This document shows positions 17,068 to 26,717 of a stretch of DNA of 64,000 bases, one piece after another (the first letter of the stretch is position 1; every line of letters starts with the position of its first letter). Both the position numbers and the translations under genes were made by a program. The notes below the pieces were generated by a model. It was not told where the DNA came from and did not search any database. It worked only from the letters and a program-made list of their open reading frames with translations. The stretch spans positions 1 through 64,000 of the forward strand of contig NZ_QUZU01000033.1 of NCBI RefSeq assembly GCF_004682055.1. Direction: 5' to 3'. The stretch comes from Pseudomonas kairouanensis (GTDB lineage Bacteria > Pseudomonadota > Gammaproteobacteria > Pseudomonadales > Pseudomonadaceae).

Positions 17068-18234
17068 CTATTCCGGCCAATGCCACGCCGGCGCATCCAA
17101 AATCCCCTGCCCCATAATCTGCGTCTCCCCCAACACCTTCTCCAACACAATCGAATTACACCCCGCATCCTGCTGCAACGCCGCAATCAAGCGGCTGGCA
17201 TGGGACACCACCCACACCTGGCACTGCTGGGACGCCTGGATGATCAAGCGCGCCAACGCTGGCAGCAGGTCCGGGTGCAGACTGGTTTCCGGCTCGTTCA
17301 GCACCATCATGGTCGGTGGTCTTGGTGTGAGCAGCGCGGCGATCAGCAGCAAGTAGCGCAAGGTGCCGTCCGATAACTCAGCTGCCGATAGCGGTCGCAG
17401 CAAACCCTCCTGATAAAACTCGATCGCAAAGCGCCCGCCCTGCAACGGCTCGATATTCAGCCGTGCGCCGGGAAACGCATCACTCACCGCCCGCTGCAAC
17501 GCCTCTGGGTCGCCGATCTCGCGGATGGTCTGCAATGCCGCCGCCAGATCGCGCCCATCGTGATGCAACACCGGCGTTCGCGTGCCCAGTTGCGGCTGGC
17601 GCACGGGGGCATCCACATCGCTGCGAAAGTGATCATAAAAGCGCCAGCCTCGGATGCTTTCGCGCAGCAGCAACACTTCCGGTGAGCCGCGCAGGCTGCC
17701 GACCTGATCGAACAGGCTGTGGTAATTCGGCGTGTGCTGGGCCAGCACGTCCCAGCTGCGCCCGTCACGCGCCCGTACCATCGGTCCGGAACGTTGCACC
17801 AGCAAACTAGCCGGGCGGTAAATGTGCCCGGCCCAGATGCATTCTTTCTTCACTTCCGGGTCCAGGGAGAAAAACGACAAACTCGGCTCGGGCAAGCCCA
17901 GCGAGATGGCGTAGCTGAAATCCTCCCCGGCAAAACCCAGGCGCAAGCGTTTCACCCCTTGGCGTACCGAGGACTCAATCGGCACCTCGCCCTTGTGCAT
18001 ACGGCGGCTGATGGTTTGCGGCCCGGCCCAGAAGGTTGAATCCAACCCGCCCTCGCGGGCCAGCGCATTGATCACCCCACCCTGGGCAGTTTCCGCCAGC
18101 AGGCGCAGGGCGCGATACAGGTTGGATTTGCCGCTGCCATTGGGGCCGGTGACCAGGTTGAGGCGGTCCAGGGGCACTACCAATTTATTGATCGAGCGGT
18201 AATTGGCCACCGCGAGGGTCTTGAGCATGGGCAT
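17068..18234 (-). CDS. OLD/COG4637-like AAA ATPase
   Basis: This 388-aa SMC/ABC-type ATPase has Walker A GPNGSGKSN (30-38), ABC-like signature LSDGTLRYLLLIAALL, and Walker B MMVLNEPETSLHPDLL. The switch region is VWVVSHASRLI. It has the N-terminal FxxxRSI-type strand of the RecF/OLD group. No TOPRIM nuclease domain follows, so it is the ATPase-only form. It stands alone between convergent and divergent neighbours. Function unknown; DNA repair or defence roles exist in the family but are not implied here. Confidence 0.85.
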   Translation of the reverse strand: MPMLKTLAVANYRSINKLVVPLDRLNLVTGPNGSGKSNLYRALRLLAETAQGGVINALAREGGLDSTFWAGPQTISRRMHKGEVPIESSVRQGVKRLRLGFAGEDFSYAISLGLPEPSLSFFSLDPEVKKECIWAGHIYRPASLLVQRSGPMVRARDGRSWDVLAQHTPNYHSLFDQVGSLRGSPEVLLLRESIRGWRFYDHFRSDVDAPVRQPQLGTRTPVLHHDGRDLAAALQTIREIGDPEALQRAVSDAFPGARLNIEPLQGGRFAIEFYQEGLLRPLSAAELSDGTLRYLLLIAALLTPRPPTMMVLNEPETSLHPDLLPALARLIIQASQQCQVWVVSHASRLIAALQQDAGCNSIVLEKVLGETQIMGQGILDAPAWHWPE

Positions 18235-18349
18235 TCATTCAGCTTGGGAACCATTGGAGTATGGGAGCCTCCATGCAGATAAGGAACCCTGAACTAAGCT
18301 CACAGTCGCATACACACTGGCAAGTCGGCATCACGCAAAAGGAGCCTGC

Positions 18350-19432
18350 ATGGGCGGTCGTATTTCCACCTGTATTTTAGGACTTGGCCTACTGACGCTG
18401 CTGAGCGGCTGTGGCCAGGAAAAGGCTGAGCCCAAGCAGCATTCCCGGGTCTTTGTGCAGACCGTGCAGTCGGCGGACTTTGCCGCTGCGGTCACGCTGA
18501 CCGGGGATATCCAGGCCCGTGTGCAAACCGACCTGTCCTTTCGCGTGGGTGGCAAGATCATCCAACGCATGGTGGACGTGGGCGACCGCGTCACCGCCAA
18601 GCAAGTGCTGGCCAAGCTCGATCCCAAGGATCTGCAGACCAACGTCGATTCCGCCCAGGCCCAGGTCGTGGCCGAGCAGGCACGGGTCAAGCAGACCGCT
18701 GCCGCGTTTGTGCGCCAGGAAAAACTCCTGCCCAAGGGCTATACCAGCCGCAGCGAGTACGACGCGGCCCAAGCCGCCTTGCGCAGCAGCCAAAGTGCGT
18801 TGGCCGCCGCCCAGGCCCAACTGGCCAATGCCCGTGAGCAACTGAGCTACACCGCACTGATTGCCGATGCGCCGGGTGTGATCACTGCGCGCCAGGCCGA
18901 AGTGGGCCAGGTGGTGCAGGCCACGGTGCCGATTTTCAGCCTGGCCCAGGATGGCGAGCGCGATGCGGTGTTCAATGTGTATGAATCCCTGCTGGTGGAG
19001 CCGCCGCCCGAGGCGCCGATCACCGTCAGCCTGTTGGACAACCCCAGCATCAAGGCCCAGGGCAAGGTCCGCGAAGTGACTCCCGCCGTGGCGGCCAACA
19101 CTGGCACTGTGCAGGTCAAGATTGCCCTGCAGGCGTTGCCCAAAGGCATGCAACTGGGTTCGGTGGTCAGCGCCACGGCCAATGGCCCGGCCAAGCCCAG
19201 CATCGAACTGCCCTGGTCGGCCTTGACCAAAGACATCAACGATCCTGCCGTATGGCTGATCGACGGCGACGGCAAGGCGCAATTGCACAAGGTCAGCGTG
19301 GCGCGCTACCTCACGGGCAAAGTCATCATTGCCGATGGCCTCAAGGGCGGCGAAAAAGTCGTGGTGGCCGGTGGGCAATTGCTGCACCCCGACATGCTGG
19401 TCGAGATTGCCCAGCAAGGAGCCCAGCCATGA
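18350..19432 (+). CDS. RND efflux periplasmic adaptor, first of two
   Basis: This 360-aa lipoprotein has lipobox LLSG|C (Cys about 22). The membrane-fusion-protein order follows: beta-barrel and lipoyl halves (VQTDLSFRVGGKIIQRMVDVGDRVTAKQVLAKLD), a coiled-coil hairpin (about 95-165, rich in Ala/Gln), then the membrane-proximal domain. It bridges the inner-membrane pump and an outer-membrane channel. It is followed by a second adaptor and the pump with 4-bp overlaps. The two-adaptor layout is that of P. aeruginosa TriABC. Confidence 0.9.
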   Translation: MGGRISTCILGLGLLTLLSGCGQEKAEPKQHSRVFVQTVQSADFAAAVTLTGDIQARVQTDLSFRVGGKIIQRMVDVGDRVTAKQVLAKLDPKDLQTNVDSAQAQVVAEQARVKQTAAAFVRQEKLLPKGYTSRSEYDAAQAALRSSQSALAAAQAQLANAREQLSYTALIADAPGVITARQAEVGQVVQATVPIFSLAQDGERDAVFNVYESLLVEPPPEAPITVSLLDNPSIKAQGKVREVTPAVAANTGTVQVKIALQALPKGMQLGSVVSATANGPAKPSIELPWSALTKDINDPAVWLIDGDGKAQLHKVSVARYLTGKVIIADGLKGGEKVVVAGGQLLHPDMLVEIAQQGAQP

Positions 19433-20499
19433 AGCGCCTGACGGTATTACTCGCCGCCAGCCTGTTGCTGGCCGCCTGCTCCAAGGAGGACGCGCCGCCC
19501 GAGCCCGTACGCCCGGTGCTGTCCATGCAAGTGAAGGCCGAAGACCAGGAAACCCTTGGCCGCTTCGCCGGGACCATCCAGGCCCGCTATGAAAGCAACC
19601 TGGGTTTCCGTGTGCCCGGCCGTATTGCCCGCCGCGCTGTGGATGTAGGGGCCGAAGTGGGGAAGGGCGCCTTGCTCGCCGTGCTCGACCCCACCGATCA
19701 GCAAAACCAACTGCGCGCGGCCCAGGGCGACCTGGCCAGGGTGCAGGCGCAATTCATCAACGCCCAGGCCAACGCCCGCCGCCAGCAGGAACTGTTCAAC
19801 CGCGGCGTGGGCGCACAGGCCCAACTGGACATCGCCCAGACCGACCTGAAAACCACCCAGGCTTCCCTCGACCAGGCCCAGGCTTCGGTCAACCAGGCCA
19901 AGGACCAGCTCAACTACGCCGAACTGCGCACCGACCACCCAGGCATCGTCACCGCCTGGAACGCCGAGGCCGGCCAAGTGGTGACGGCCGGTCAGCAAGT
20001 GGTGACCCTGGCCCGCCCAGACATCAAGGAAGCGGTGATCGACCTGCCCGCCGGCCTCGCCGAGCGCCTGCCGCCGGACGTGGTGTTCCTGGTGGCCGCA
20101 CAGCTGGACCCCAACGTGCACACCACCGCCATCGTGCGCGAGATCGAGCCCCAGGCCCAAAGCGCCACGCGCACCCGTCGGGCCCGCTTGACCCTGGCCG
20201 AGACGCCGCCTGCGTTCCGCCTTGGCACGGCCATCAGCGTAACCCTGAGCACCGCCATCGCGCCGCGTATCGAACTGCCCCTGAGCGCCTTGCAGGAGGT
20301 GGACGGCAAGACCCGCATCTGGCTGCTCGACACCCAAAGCCAAACCGTGCAACCGCGTGACGTCACGGTGATCAGCCGTGACGCCCACAGCGCAGTGCTC
20401 AACGCGGGAGTCAAACCCGGCGAACGCATCGTCACCGCTGGCGTGAACAGCCTGAAACCTGGGCAAAAAGTCAAAATCGACGAGGACAGCCCGCGATGA
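19429..20499 (+). CDS. RND efflux periplasmic adaptor, second of two
   Basis: This 356-aa lipoprotein starts MKRLTVLLAASLLLAAC (lipobox LLAA|C). It is about as long as the first adaptor and shares its domain order, including ARYESNLGFRVPGRIARRAVDVG and a Gln-rich hairpin. The start at 19429 shares ATGA with the previous stop; the longer open frame upstream overlaps the first adaptor and is rejected. Two adaptors with one pump suggest they work as a heteromeric ring. Confidence 0.9.
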   Translation: MKRLTVLLAASLLLAACSKEDAPPEPVRPVLSMQVKAEDQETLGRFAGTIQARYESNLGFRVPGRIARRAVDVGAEVGKGALLAVLDPTDQQNQLRAAQGDLARVQAQFINAQANARRQQELFNRGVGAQAQLDIAQTDLKTTQASLDQAQASVNQAKDQLNYAELRTDHPGIVTAWNAEAGQVVTAGQQVVTLARPDIKEAVIDLPAGLAERLPPDVVFLVAAQLDPNVHTTAIVREIEPQAQSATRTRRARLTLAETPPAFRLGTAISVTLSTAIAPRIELPLSALQEVDGKTRIWLLDTQSQTVQPRDVTVISRDAHSAVLNAGVKPGERIVTAGVNSLKPGQKVKIDEDSPR

Positions 20500-23400
20500 A
20501 AGGCAGCTTCAACCTATCCGACTGGGCCCTCAAGCATCAGTCCTTCGTCTGGTACTTGATGTTCGTCGCGCTGCTGATGGGCGTGTTCTCCTACATGAAC
20601 CTGGGGCGCGAGGAAGACCCGTCGTTCACCATCAAGACCATGGTTATCCAGACCCGCTGGCCCGGTGCGACCCAGGAAGAAACCCTCAAGCAGGTCACCG
20701 ATCGCATCGAGAAAAAGCTCGAAGAACTCGACTCCCTCGACTACGTGAAAAGCTACACCCGGCCCGGTGAGTCCACCGTGTTCGTGTTCCTCAAGGACAC
20801 CACCAGCGCCAAGGACATTCCCCATATCTGGTACCTGGTGCACAAGAAGATCGACGATATTCGCGGCAGCTTCCCCCAGGGCTTGCAGGGGCCGTCGTTC
20901 AACGATGAGTTCGGTGATGTGTTTGGCTCGGTGTATGCCTTTACCGGCGATGGGCTGACCATGCGCCAGCTGCGCGACTACGTGGAGCAGGTGCGCGCCG
21001 AGATCCGTTCGGTGCCGGGGTTGGGCAAGGTCGAGATGATCGGCCAGCAGGACGAAGTGATTTACCTGAACTTCTCCACGCGCAAACTGGCGGCGTTGGG
21101 GATCGACCAGCGCCAGGTCGTACAAAGCCTGCAATCGCAGAACGCCGTGACGCCCGCCGGGGTGATCGAAGCTGGGCCGGAACGGATTTCGGTGCGCACC
21201 TCAGGGCAGTTCGCTTCGGAAAAAGACCTGGCCAACGTGAACCTGCGGCTCAACGACCGTTTCTATCGCCTGGCAGACATTGCCCAGATCAGCCGTGGCT
21301 ACGTCGACCCGGCGCGGCCGATGTTTCGGTTCAACGGCACACCGGCCATTGGTTTGGCGATTGCCATGCAGAAGGGCGGCAATATCCAAGCCTTCGGCAA
21401 GGCCCTGCATGAACGTATGGACGAGCTGACCGCCGACCTGCCGGTGGGCGTGGGCGTGCACAAGGTGTCCGACCAGGCCGAGGTGGTGGAAGAGGCCGTG
21501 GGTGGCTTCACCAGTGCGCTGTTCGAAGCGGTAATCATCGTATTGGTGGTGAGCTTTATCAGCCTCGGCCTGCGTGCCGGGCTGGTGGTGGCGTGCTCGA
21601 TTCCGTTGGTGCTGGCGCTGGTGTTTGTGTTCATGGAATACAGCGGCATCACCATGCAGCGGGTGTCGTTGGGCGCGTTGATCATTGCCCTCGGCCTGCT
21701 GGTGGACGACGCGATGATCACCGTGGAAATGATGATCACGCGCCTGGAAAAAGGCGAAACCAAGGAACAGGCGGCGACCTATGCCTATACCTCCACCGCA
21801 TTCCCGATGCTTACGGGGACCTTGGTGACGGTGGCAGGCTTTGTGCCGATTGGCCTCAACGCCAGCTCGGCGGGCGAGTACACCTTCACACTGTTCGCGG
21901 TGATTGCCGTGGCGATGCTGGTGTCGTGGGTGGTGGCGGTGCTGTTTGCGCCGGTGATTGGCGTGCATATCCTCAGCGCCAAGGTCAAACCCCATGATGC
22001 GGAGCCTGGCCGGATTGGCCGTGCGTTCAATGGCGGCATGCTGTGGGCCATGCGCAACCGTTGGTGGGCCATTGGCATCACCGTGGCGCTGTTCGTGGCG
22101 TCGGTGTTTTCCATGCAGTTCGTGCAGAACCAGTTCTTCCCGTCATCGGACCGCCCGGAAATCCTCGTCGACCTGAACCTGCCGCAAAACGCCTCGATCA
22201 ATGAGACGCGCAAAACCGTGGACCGCCTGGAAGCGATCATCAAGGACGACCCGGACATCGCCCGCTGGAGCACCTACATCGGCCAGGGCGCGATCCGTTT
22301 CTACCTGCCCCTGGACCAGCAACTGGAAAACCCCTACTACGCGCAATTGGTGATCGTCAGCAAAGGCCTGGAAGAGCGTGGTGAGTTGATCAAGCGCCTG
22401 CAAAAACGCCTGCGCGATGACTTCGTCGGCATCGGCAGCTTTGTACAACCGCTGGAAATGGGCCCGCCCGTGGGGCGGCCGATCCAGTATCGGGTATCTG
22501 GCAAAGACATTGACCAGGTGCGCAAGCACGCCATTGAACTGGCCACCTTGCTTGATCAAAACACCCACCTGGGTGAGATCATCTACGACTGGAACGAGCC
22601 GGGCAAAGTGCTGCGAGTGGACATCGCCCAGGACAAGGCGCGGCAATTGGGGCTGTCGTCCGAAGACGTGGCGCAGTTGATGAACAGCGTGGTCAGCGGC
22701 GCCTCGGTGACCCAGGTGCACGACGATATCTACCTGATCAACGTGGTCGGCCGCGCCGAAGACGCCGAGCGGGGCACGCCGGAGACCTTGCAGAACCTGC
22801 AGATCGTCACGCCCAACGGCACCTCGATTCCGCTGCTGGCCTTCGCCACCGTGCGCTATGAGTTGGAGCAGCCACTGGTGTGGCGCCGCGACCGCAAACC
22901 CACCATCACCATTAAGGCCTCGGTGCGCGATGAAATGCAGCCGACGGATCTGGTGAAGCAGCTGGCGCCGACCATCGATAAATTCAACGCCGATTTGCCG
23001 GTGGGCTACAAGGTCGCCACCGGCGGCACTGTGGAAGAAAGCGGCAAGGCCCAAGGCCCGATTGCCAGTGTGGTGCCGTTGATGCTGTTCCTGATGGCGA
23101 CCTTCCTGATGATCCAGTTGCACAGCGTGCAGAAGATGTTCCTGGTGGCGAGTGTCGCGCCCCTGGGCCTGATCGGCGTGGTACTGGCGTTGATCCCCAC
23201 AGGTACGCCCATGGGCTTTGTGGCGATCCTGGGCATATTGGCGCTGATCGGCATCATCATCCGCAACTCGGTGATCCTGGTGACGCAGATCCACGAGTAC
23301 GAGGTGGCCGGTTATTCACCGTGGGATGCGGTGGTCGAGGCCACTGAGCACCGGCGCCGACCCATCCTGCTGACGGCGGCGGCGGCGAGCCTGGGCATGA

Positions 23401-23561
23401 TCCCCATCGCCCGCGAAGTGTTCTGGGGGCCGATGGCCTACGCGATGATTGGCGGGATCATTATTGCCACCTTGCTGACGCTGTTGTTCCTGCCGGCGCT
23501 GTATGTGGCCTGGTACAAGATCCGCGAGCCGAAGCCGGACGAACAGGAAAAACGCGGTTAA
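20496..23561 (+). CDS. RND multidrug efflux pump (TriC-like)
   Basis: This 1021-aa inner-membrane proton antiporter of the AcrB superfamily has 12 transmembrane helices in two halves and two large periplasmic loops. The proton-relay Asp pair is in TM4 (LGLLVDDAMITVEMM). Length and the unusual N-terminus (NLSDWALKHQSFVWYLMFVALLMGVFSY) match the TriC/YegN-like branch rather than MexB. No outer-membrane channel gene follows, so it must borrow one such as an OpmH/TolC type. It overlaps the second adaptor by 4 bp. Confidence 0.93.
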   Translation: MKGSFNLSDWALKHQSFVWYLMFVALLMGVFSYMNLGREEDPSFTIKTMVIQTRWPGATQEETLKQVTDRIEKKLEELDSLDYVKSYTRPGESTVFVFLKDTTSAKDIPHIWYLVHKKIDDIRGSFPQGLQGPSFNDEFGDVFGSVYAFTGDGLTMRQLRDYVEQVRAEIRSVPGLGKVEMIGQQDEVIYLNFSTRKLAALGIDQRQVVQSLQSQNAVTPAGVIEAGPERISVRTSGQFASEKDLANVNLRLNDRFYRLADIAQISRGYVDPARPMFRFNGTPAIGLAIAMQKGGNIQAFGKALHERMDELTADLPVGVGVHKVSDQAEVVEEAVGGFTSALFEAVIIVLVVSFISLGLRAGLVVACSIPLVLALVFVFMEYSGITMQRVSLGALIIALGLLVDDAMITVEMMITRLEKGETKEQAATYAYTSTAFPMLTGTLVTVAGFVPIGLNASSAGEYTFTLFAVIAVAMLVSWVVAVLFAPVIGVHILSAKVKPHDAEPGRIGRAFNGGMLWAMRNRWWAIGITVALFVASVFSMQFVQNQFFPSSDRPEILVDLNLPQNASINETRKTVDRLEAIIKDDPDIARWSTYIGQGAIRFYLPLDQQLENPYYAQLVIVSKGLEERGELIKRLQKRLRDDFVGIGSFVQPLEMGPPVGRPIQYRVSGKDIDQVRKHAIELATLLDQNTHLGEIIYDWNEPGKVLRVDIAQDKARQLGLSSEDVAQLMNSVVSGASVTQVHDDIYLINVVGRAEDAERGTPETLQNLQIVTPNGTSIPLLAFATVRYELEQPLVWRRDRKPTITIKASVRDEMQPTDLVKQLAPTIDKFNADLPVGYKVATGGTVEESGKAQGPIASVVPLMLFLMATFLMIQLHSVQKMFLVASVAPLGLIGVVLALIPTGTPMGFVAILGILALIGIIIRNSVILVTQIHEYEVAGYSPWDAVVEATEHRRRPILLTAAAASLGMIPIAREVFWGPMAYAMIGGIIIATLLTLLFLPALYVAWYKIREPKPDEQEKRG

Positions 23562-23656
23562 AAATGTGGGAGCGGGCTTGCTCGCGAATGCGGTGTTTCA
23601 GTATCAGATGAGCTGACTGACACACCGCTATCGGGAGCAAGCCCTCTCCCACATTT
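23562..23656. repeat. Chimeric REPIN with mismatched arms
   Basis: The left arm is the GCGGGCTTGCTCGCGAA type. The right arm is the CTATCGGGAGCAAGCCCTCT type. The element starts directly after the pump stop codon and mixes two REP subtypes that are normally paired with themselves. Confidence 0.85.
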
Positions 23657-23769
23657 GGATCTCCAAATTCCTCAAGTTATGTGGGAAACCTCCTGATAGT
23701 CTTGTTGGCCCGCTTCAGGCCACCGCCTGCTTTACCCTCTCGACCTTCACCCCCAACCGGTCGAACACT

Positions 23770-25950
23770 ATGAACTGGCACCGTCATATTCTTCTGATCT
23801 GCATGACCCTCGTGTCGCCCCTGGCCTGTGCCGCTACCGTCCTGGAAAACCCCCTGTGGCGTGTCGAGCTCGACCCCGCCACCCTCGCCATTCGCGTCAC
23901 ACCCACTGGCGAAGCGCCGGTGCAAGCCTCTACCGGCGTGGCGGCCCGTGCTGTCAGCCAGCTTTCGCAAACCGCCCAGCAGGCCGATTGGCAATGGGAC
24001 GACGGTGCCTTTCGCGTAAGCGCGACCCTAGATCAACGCGACCTGCTGCTGACCCTCCGCGCCCGTGCGCCTGCCGAACTGCCGATTCTCCAACAACCGG
24101 CCAGCGCCCTGGGCAAGGGCCTGATGTGGCCGTTGGCCGAAGGGCATTACGTGCCGTCCGGCAACGCACTTTGGGATAAGTTTTTGCAGGACCAAGGCGA
24201 CCTCAACACCACCCAGGACCTCAGCCTGCCGCTATGGGGTACGGACCACGGCAGCTTCACCTTGAACTGGCTGCTGACCAACCCGTTCAACAATCGCCTG
24301 CGCTGGGGCGCGGGGCAGGCCCTGGCGGTGGCTCATGAGTTCACCGCGCTCGACCCCTCGGCCCCCATGACCTTGCTGCTGCACCTGGGGGAGGCCGACC
24401 CCTTGGCCGGTGCCAAGCGCTATCGCCAATGGCTCGTGGCCCAGGGCCGTTATGAACCGCTGGCGGACAAGCTGCGGCAAACCCCCGAAGCCGAAAAATT
24501 GCTGGGCGCCAGCCACGTTTATCTATGGGGCAATGACCTGCTGGCCGTGCAGGATGTGCGTGATTGGCCGCTACTGCTCAAGCGCCTGCGCGGCCATGAA
24601 CTCAGGGGTTTGTTGAACAAGGACGCCGCCCAGGTGCTGAAGCAGACCACGCTACCCGATCGCTATGAACAGACGGTGCTGTTGCGCGGCCTGAACGCAG
24701 CGATCAACCAGAAGGCACGCCAGAGCTGGCAGGGGCAAGAGCCCGATATGACGCGCCTCGCGGCCCGCTATGGCGAACTTCGCAACGAGCTGGCCGTCGC
24801 GTTTGCCGGGGCGCTCAGTGACGCGCCAGCGGCATGGGGCAGCAAGGCGATCCAGGCGCTGGTCAACGCTGATCTTGCACGCCTGCTGGTAACCCTGGGG
24901 GAAGGCTGGGAAGGCGGCCTGTGGCACCCCGAGGCGATTCGCGCCGGGGTCGAGGCCGGTTTCCTCATGGCGCCCTACGATTCTTATGAAACCGCCCTGT
25001 CGGCCACGGAAAACCCGGACTGGACCACTGCCCACCTGGGCAGCAACGCCTACCGCGACTGCGCGATTGTGTTGAAGGGCGGCAAGCTCAAGACGGGTTT
25101 CCAGCAATCGGGGCACTACACCGACCCCCGCTGTGTACGGTCCTTGCTCGAAGCACGGGTGCAGGCGATCCAGGCCAAGGCCGGCTTCAACGCCTGGTTT
25201 CTCGATGCCTACGCCACCAGCATGGTCTTCGACAGCTACCGCGACGGCGCCACGATGACCCAGGCGCAGAATGCCGAGGGCAATATCGATGCGTCCCGCT
25301 GGCTCAACACGGTGCTCAAGTTGCCCACCGGCTCGGAGGACGGCAACGCCATCACGGCCCAGGGCATCCTGTTCGCCCATGGCATGCAGACACCGGTGAT
25401 CGGTTGGGGTGATCACGCGATGACGAAGAACAAACAGTCGCCTTATTACGTCGGCAATTGGTACCCACCGGAGCAGCCCGCAGTGTTCTTCAAACCGGTG
25501 CCGTTGAACGAGCCGTTTCGCACCGTGCATTTCGAGCCGAGCATGCGTTTGCCGTTGTATCAGGCGGTGTTTCATGGCTCGGTCATCACGACCCACCATT
25601 GGCTGTTCGACAGCCTGAAACTGAGCAATGTGCAGGCCCAGAACGAATTGACCCAACTGCTCTACAACGTGCCGCCGCTGTATCACCTGAGTGCGGCAAC
25701 CATTACGCAGCGGTTGCCGGTGATCAAGCGCCAGGACCGGTTTTTCCGGCCGTTGCATCAGCGTTTGGCCACCCAGGCGATGACCGGGTTTCGCTGGTTG
25801 ACGGCGGATCGGTTGGTGCAGGAAACCCGCTTTGCGGAGGGGACGCGGTTGGTGGCGAATTTTGCTGCGGTCCCAAGAGAGGGTTATGCCGCGAGCAGCA
25901 TTACAGCGTTAGTGGTGGGTGAGAAACCTGTGGTGTATCAGGTCGATTAG
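23770..25950 (+). CDS. Exported glycoside hydrolase-like protein
   Basis: This 726-aa protein has a Sec signal peptide (about 1-21, LACA|AT). A beta-sandwich-like N-terminal part (about 25-220) is followed by a likely TIM barrel. Acidic motifs include WFLDAYAT (Asp about 479) and the segment GSEDGNAITAQGILFAHG. The arrangement suggests a glycoside hydrolase of the GH101/GH129-like clan with the first Asp as nucleophile candidate, but the family is not certain. It is a single gene flanked by REP elements. The substrate, perhaps a surface polysaccharide or glycoprotein glycan, is unknown. Confidence 0.6.
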   Translation: MNWHRHILLICMTLVSPLACAATVLENPLWRVELDPATLAIRVTPTGEAPVQASTGVAARAVSQLSQTAQQADWQWDDGAFRVSATLDQRDLLLTLRARAPAELPILQQPASALGKGLMWPLAEGHYVPSGNALWDKFLQDQGDLNTTQDLSLPLWGTDHGSFTLNWLLTNPFNNRLRWGAGQALAVAHEFTALDPSAPMTLLLHLGEADPLAGAKRYRQWLVAQGRYEPLADKLRQTPEAEKLLGASHVYLWGNDLLAVQDVRDWPLLLKRLRGHELRGLLNKDAAQVLKQTTLPDRYEQTVLLRGLNAAINQKARQSWQGQEPDMTRLAARYGELRNELAVAFAGALSDAPAAWGSKAIQALVNADLARLLVTLGEGWEGGLWHPEAIRAGVEAGFLMAPYDSYETALSATENPDWTTAHLGSNAYRDCAIVLKGGKLKTGFQQSGHYTDPRCVRSLLEARVQAIQAKAGFNAWFLDAYATSMVFDSYRDGATMTQAQNAEGNIDASRWLNTVLKLPTGSEDGNAITAQGILFAHGMQTPVIGWGDHAMTKNKQSPYYVGNWYPPEQPAVFFKPVPLNEPFRTVHFEPSMRLPLYQAVFHGSVITTHHWLFDSLKLSNVQAQNELTQLLYNVPPLYHLSAATITQRLPVIKRQDRFFRPLHQRLATQAMTGFRWLTADRLVQETRFAEGTRLVANFAAVPREGYAASSITALVVGEKPVVYQVD

Positions 25951-25965
25951 CGGTGCCTTTGAGAC

Positions 25966-26049
25966 CTTCGCGAGCAAGCCCGCTCCCACATTTGACCGAG
26001 TTCCAACTTTGGAATGCAATCAAATGTGGGAGCGGGCTTGCTCGCGAAA
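25966..26049. repeat. Tail-to-tail REP pair (GCGGGC type)
   Basis: Two REP arms have the GTGGGAG ends pointing inward around a spacer of about 35 bp, between convergent genes. This is the same inverted order as the pair at 16955. Confidence 0.85.
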
Positions 26050-26067
26050 GCGTCAGCCCAGGCAACC

Positions 26068-26694
26068 CTAAAGCTTGCGCCAGACACTGGCTAACCAAGG
26101 TTGCTGGTCGCGGGGCAACCCGGCTGGCCGATAGTAATGCTCCAACTCCACAAACCCCGCCTCACTCAGCAACGCCTGCCACGCCGCCAGGTCGTGATAA
26201 GACCCATACCTGGGCCCATTCCAACCCTCCTGGTTCTCACCCCTTGGGTTGGAGCTGAACAACACGCCCCCAGGCTTCAGCGCCCCCTGCAACTGCTTGA
26301 GCACACGCGGCAATTCCTGCTTGGGAATATGAAACAGCACCGCATTGGCAAAGATGCCGTCGAAGCGTTCGGCAGGCAGTTCCAGTTTCAAGAAGTCCTG
26401 CTGCAACACCTCACACCCGCTGTCTTCGCGCGCCATCTGCGCAAAGCGCTCGGAACCGTCCAGGCCCACGGCGATATGCCCCATGTGGGTAAAGGTCTGC
26501 AAATCCCGCCCCGGCCCGCAGCCGAAATCCAGCACGGTAAACGGCGCCGCGCCCTGGATATGCCGCAGCAGCGCGTCGATGTTCTGGCTCACATCGTGGT
26601 CGCGGGTGCCCGCGCGAAAGTCCTCGGCCACCTTGTTGTAGTGGCCGAGGGTGGTGGAGGTGATCTGGTCGAGGTCATCGGGTTTTAAGGTCAT
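26068..26694 (-). CDS. Class I SAM-dependent methyltransferase
   Basis: This 208-aa Rossmann-fold methyltransferase (Methyltransf_25/11 type) has motif I VLDFGCGPGRDL (about 54-65). The acidic residue binding the SAM ribose is in VGLDGSE, and a motif IV region is FDGIFANAVLFHIP. The substrate is unknown. It sits 23 bp downstream of metI on the same strand, so it may be the distal gene of the metQNI operon. Confidence 0.85.
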   Translation of the reverse strand: MTLKPDDLDQITSTTLGHYNKVAEDFRAGTRDHDVSQNIDALLRHIQGAAPFTVLDFGCGPGRDLQTFTHMGHIAVGLDGSERFAQMAREDSGCEVLQQDFLKLELPAERFDGIFANAVLFHIPKQELPRVLKQLQGALKPGGVLFSSNPRGENQEGWNGPRYGSYHDLAAWQALLSEAGFVELEHYYRPAGLPRDQQPWLASVWRKL

Positions 26695-26717
26695 GGCCGG
26701 GAATATAACCCAACCGA

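Noticed and set aside
17068..18234. ATPase as a defence (OLD/RloC-type) nuclease
   Set aside because: No TOPRIM or HNH domain and no partner gene; only the ATPase core is present.
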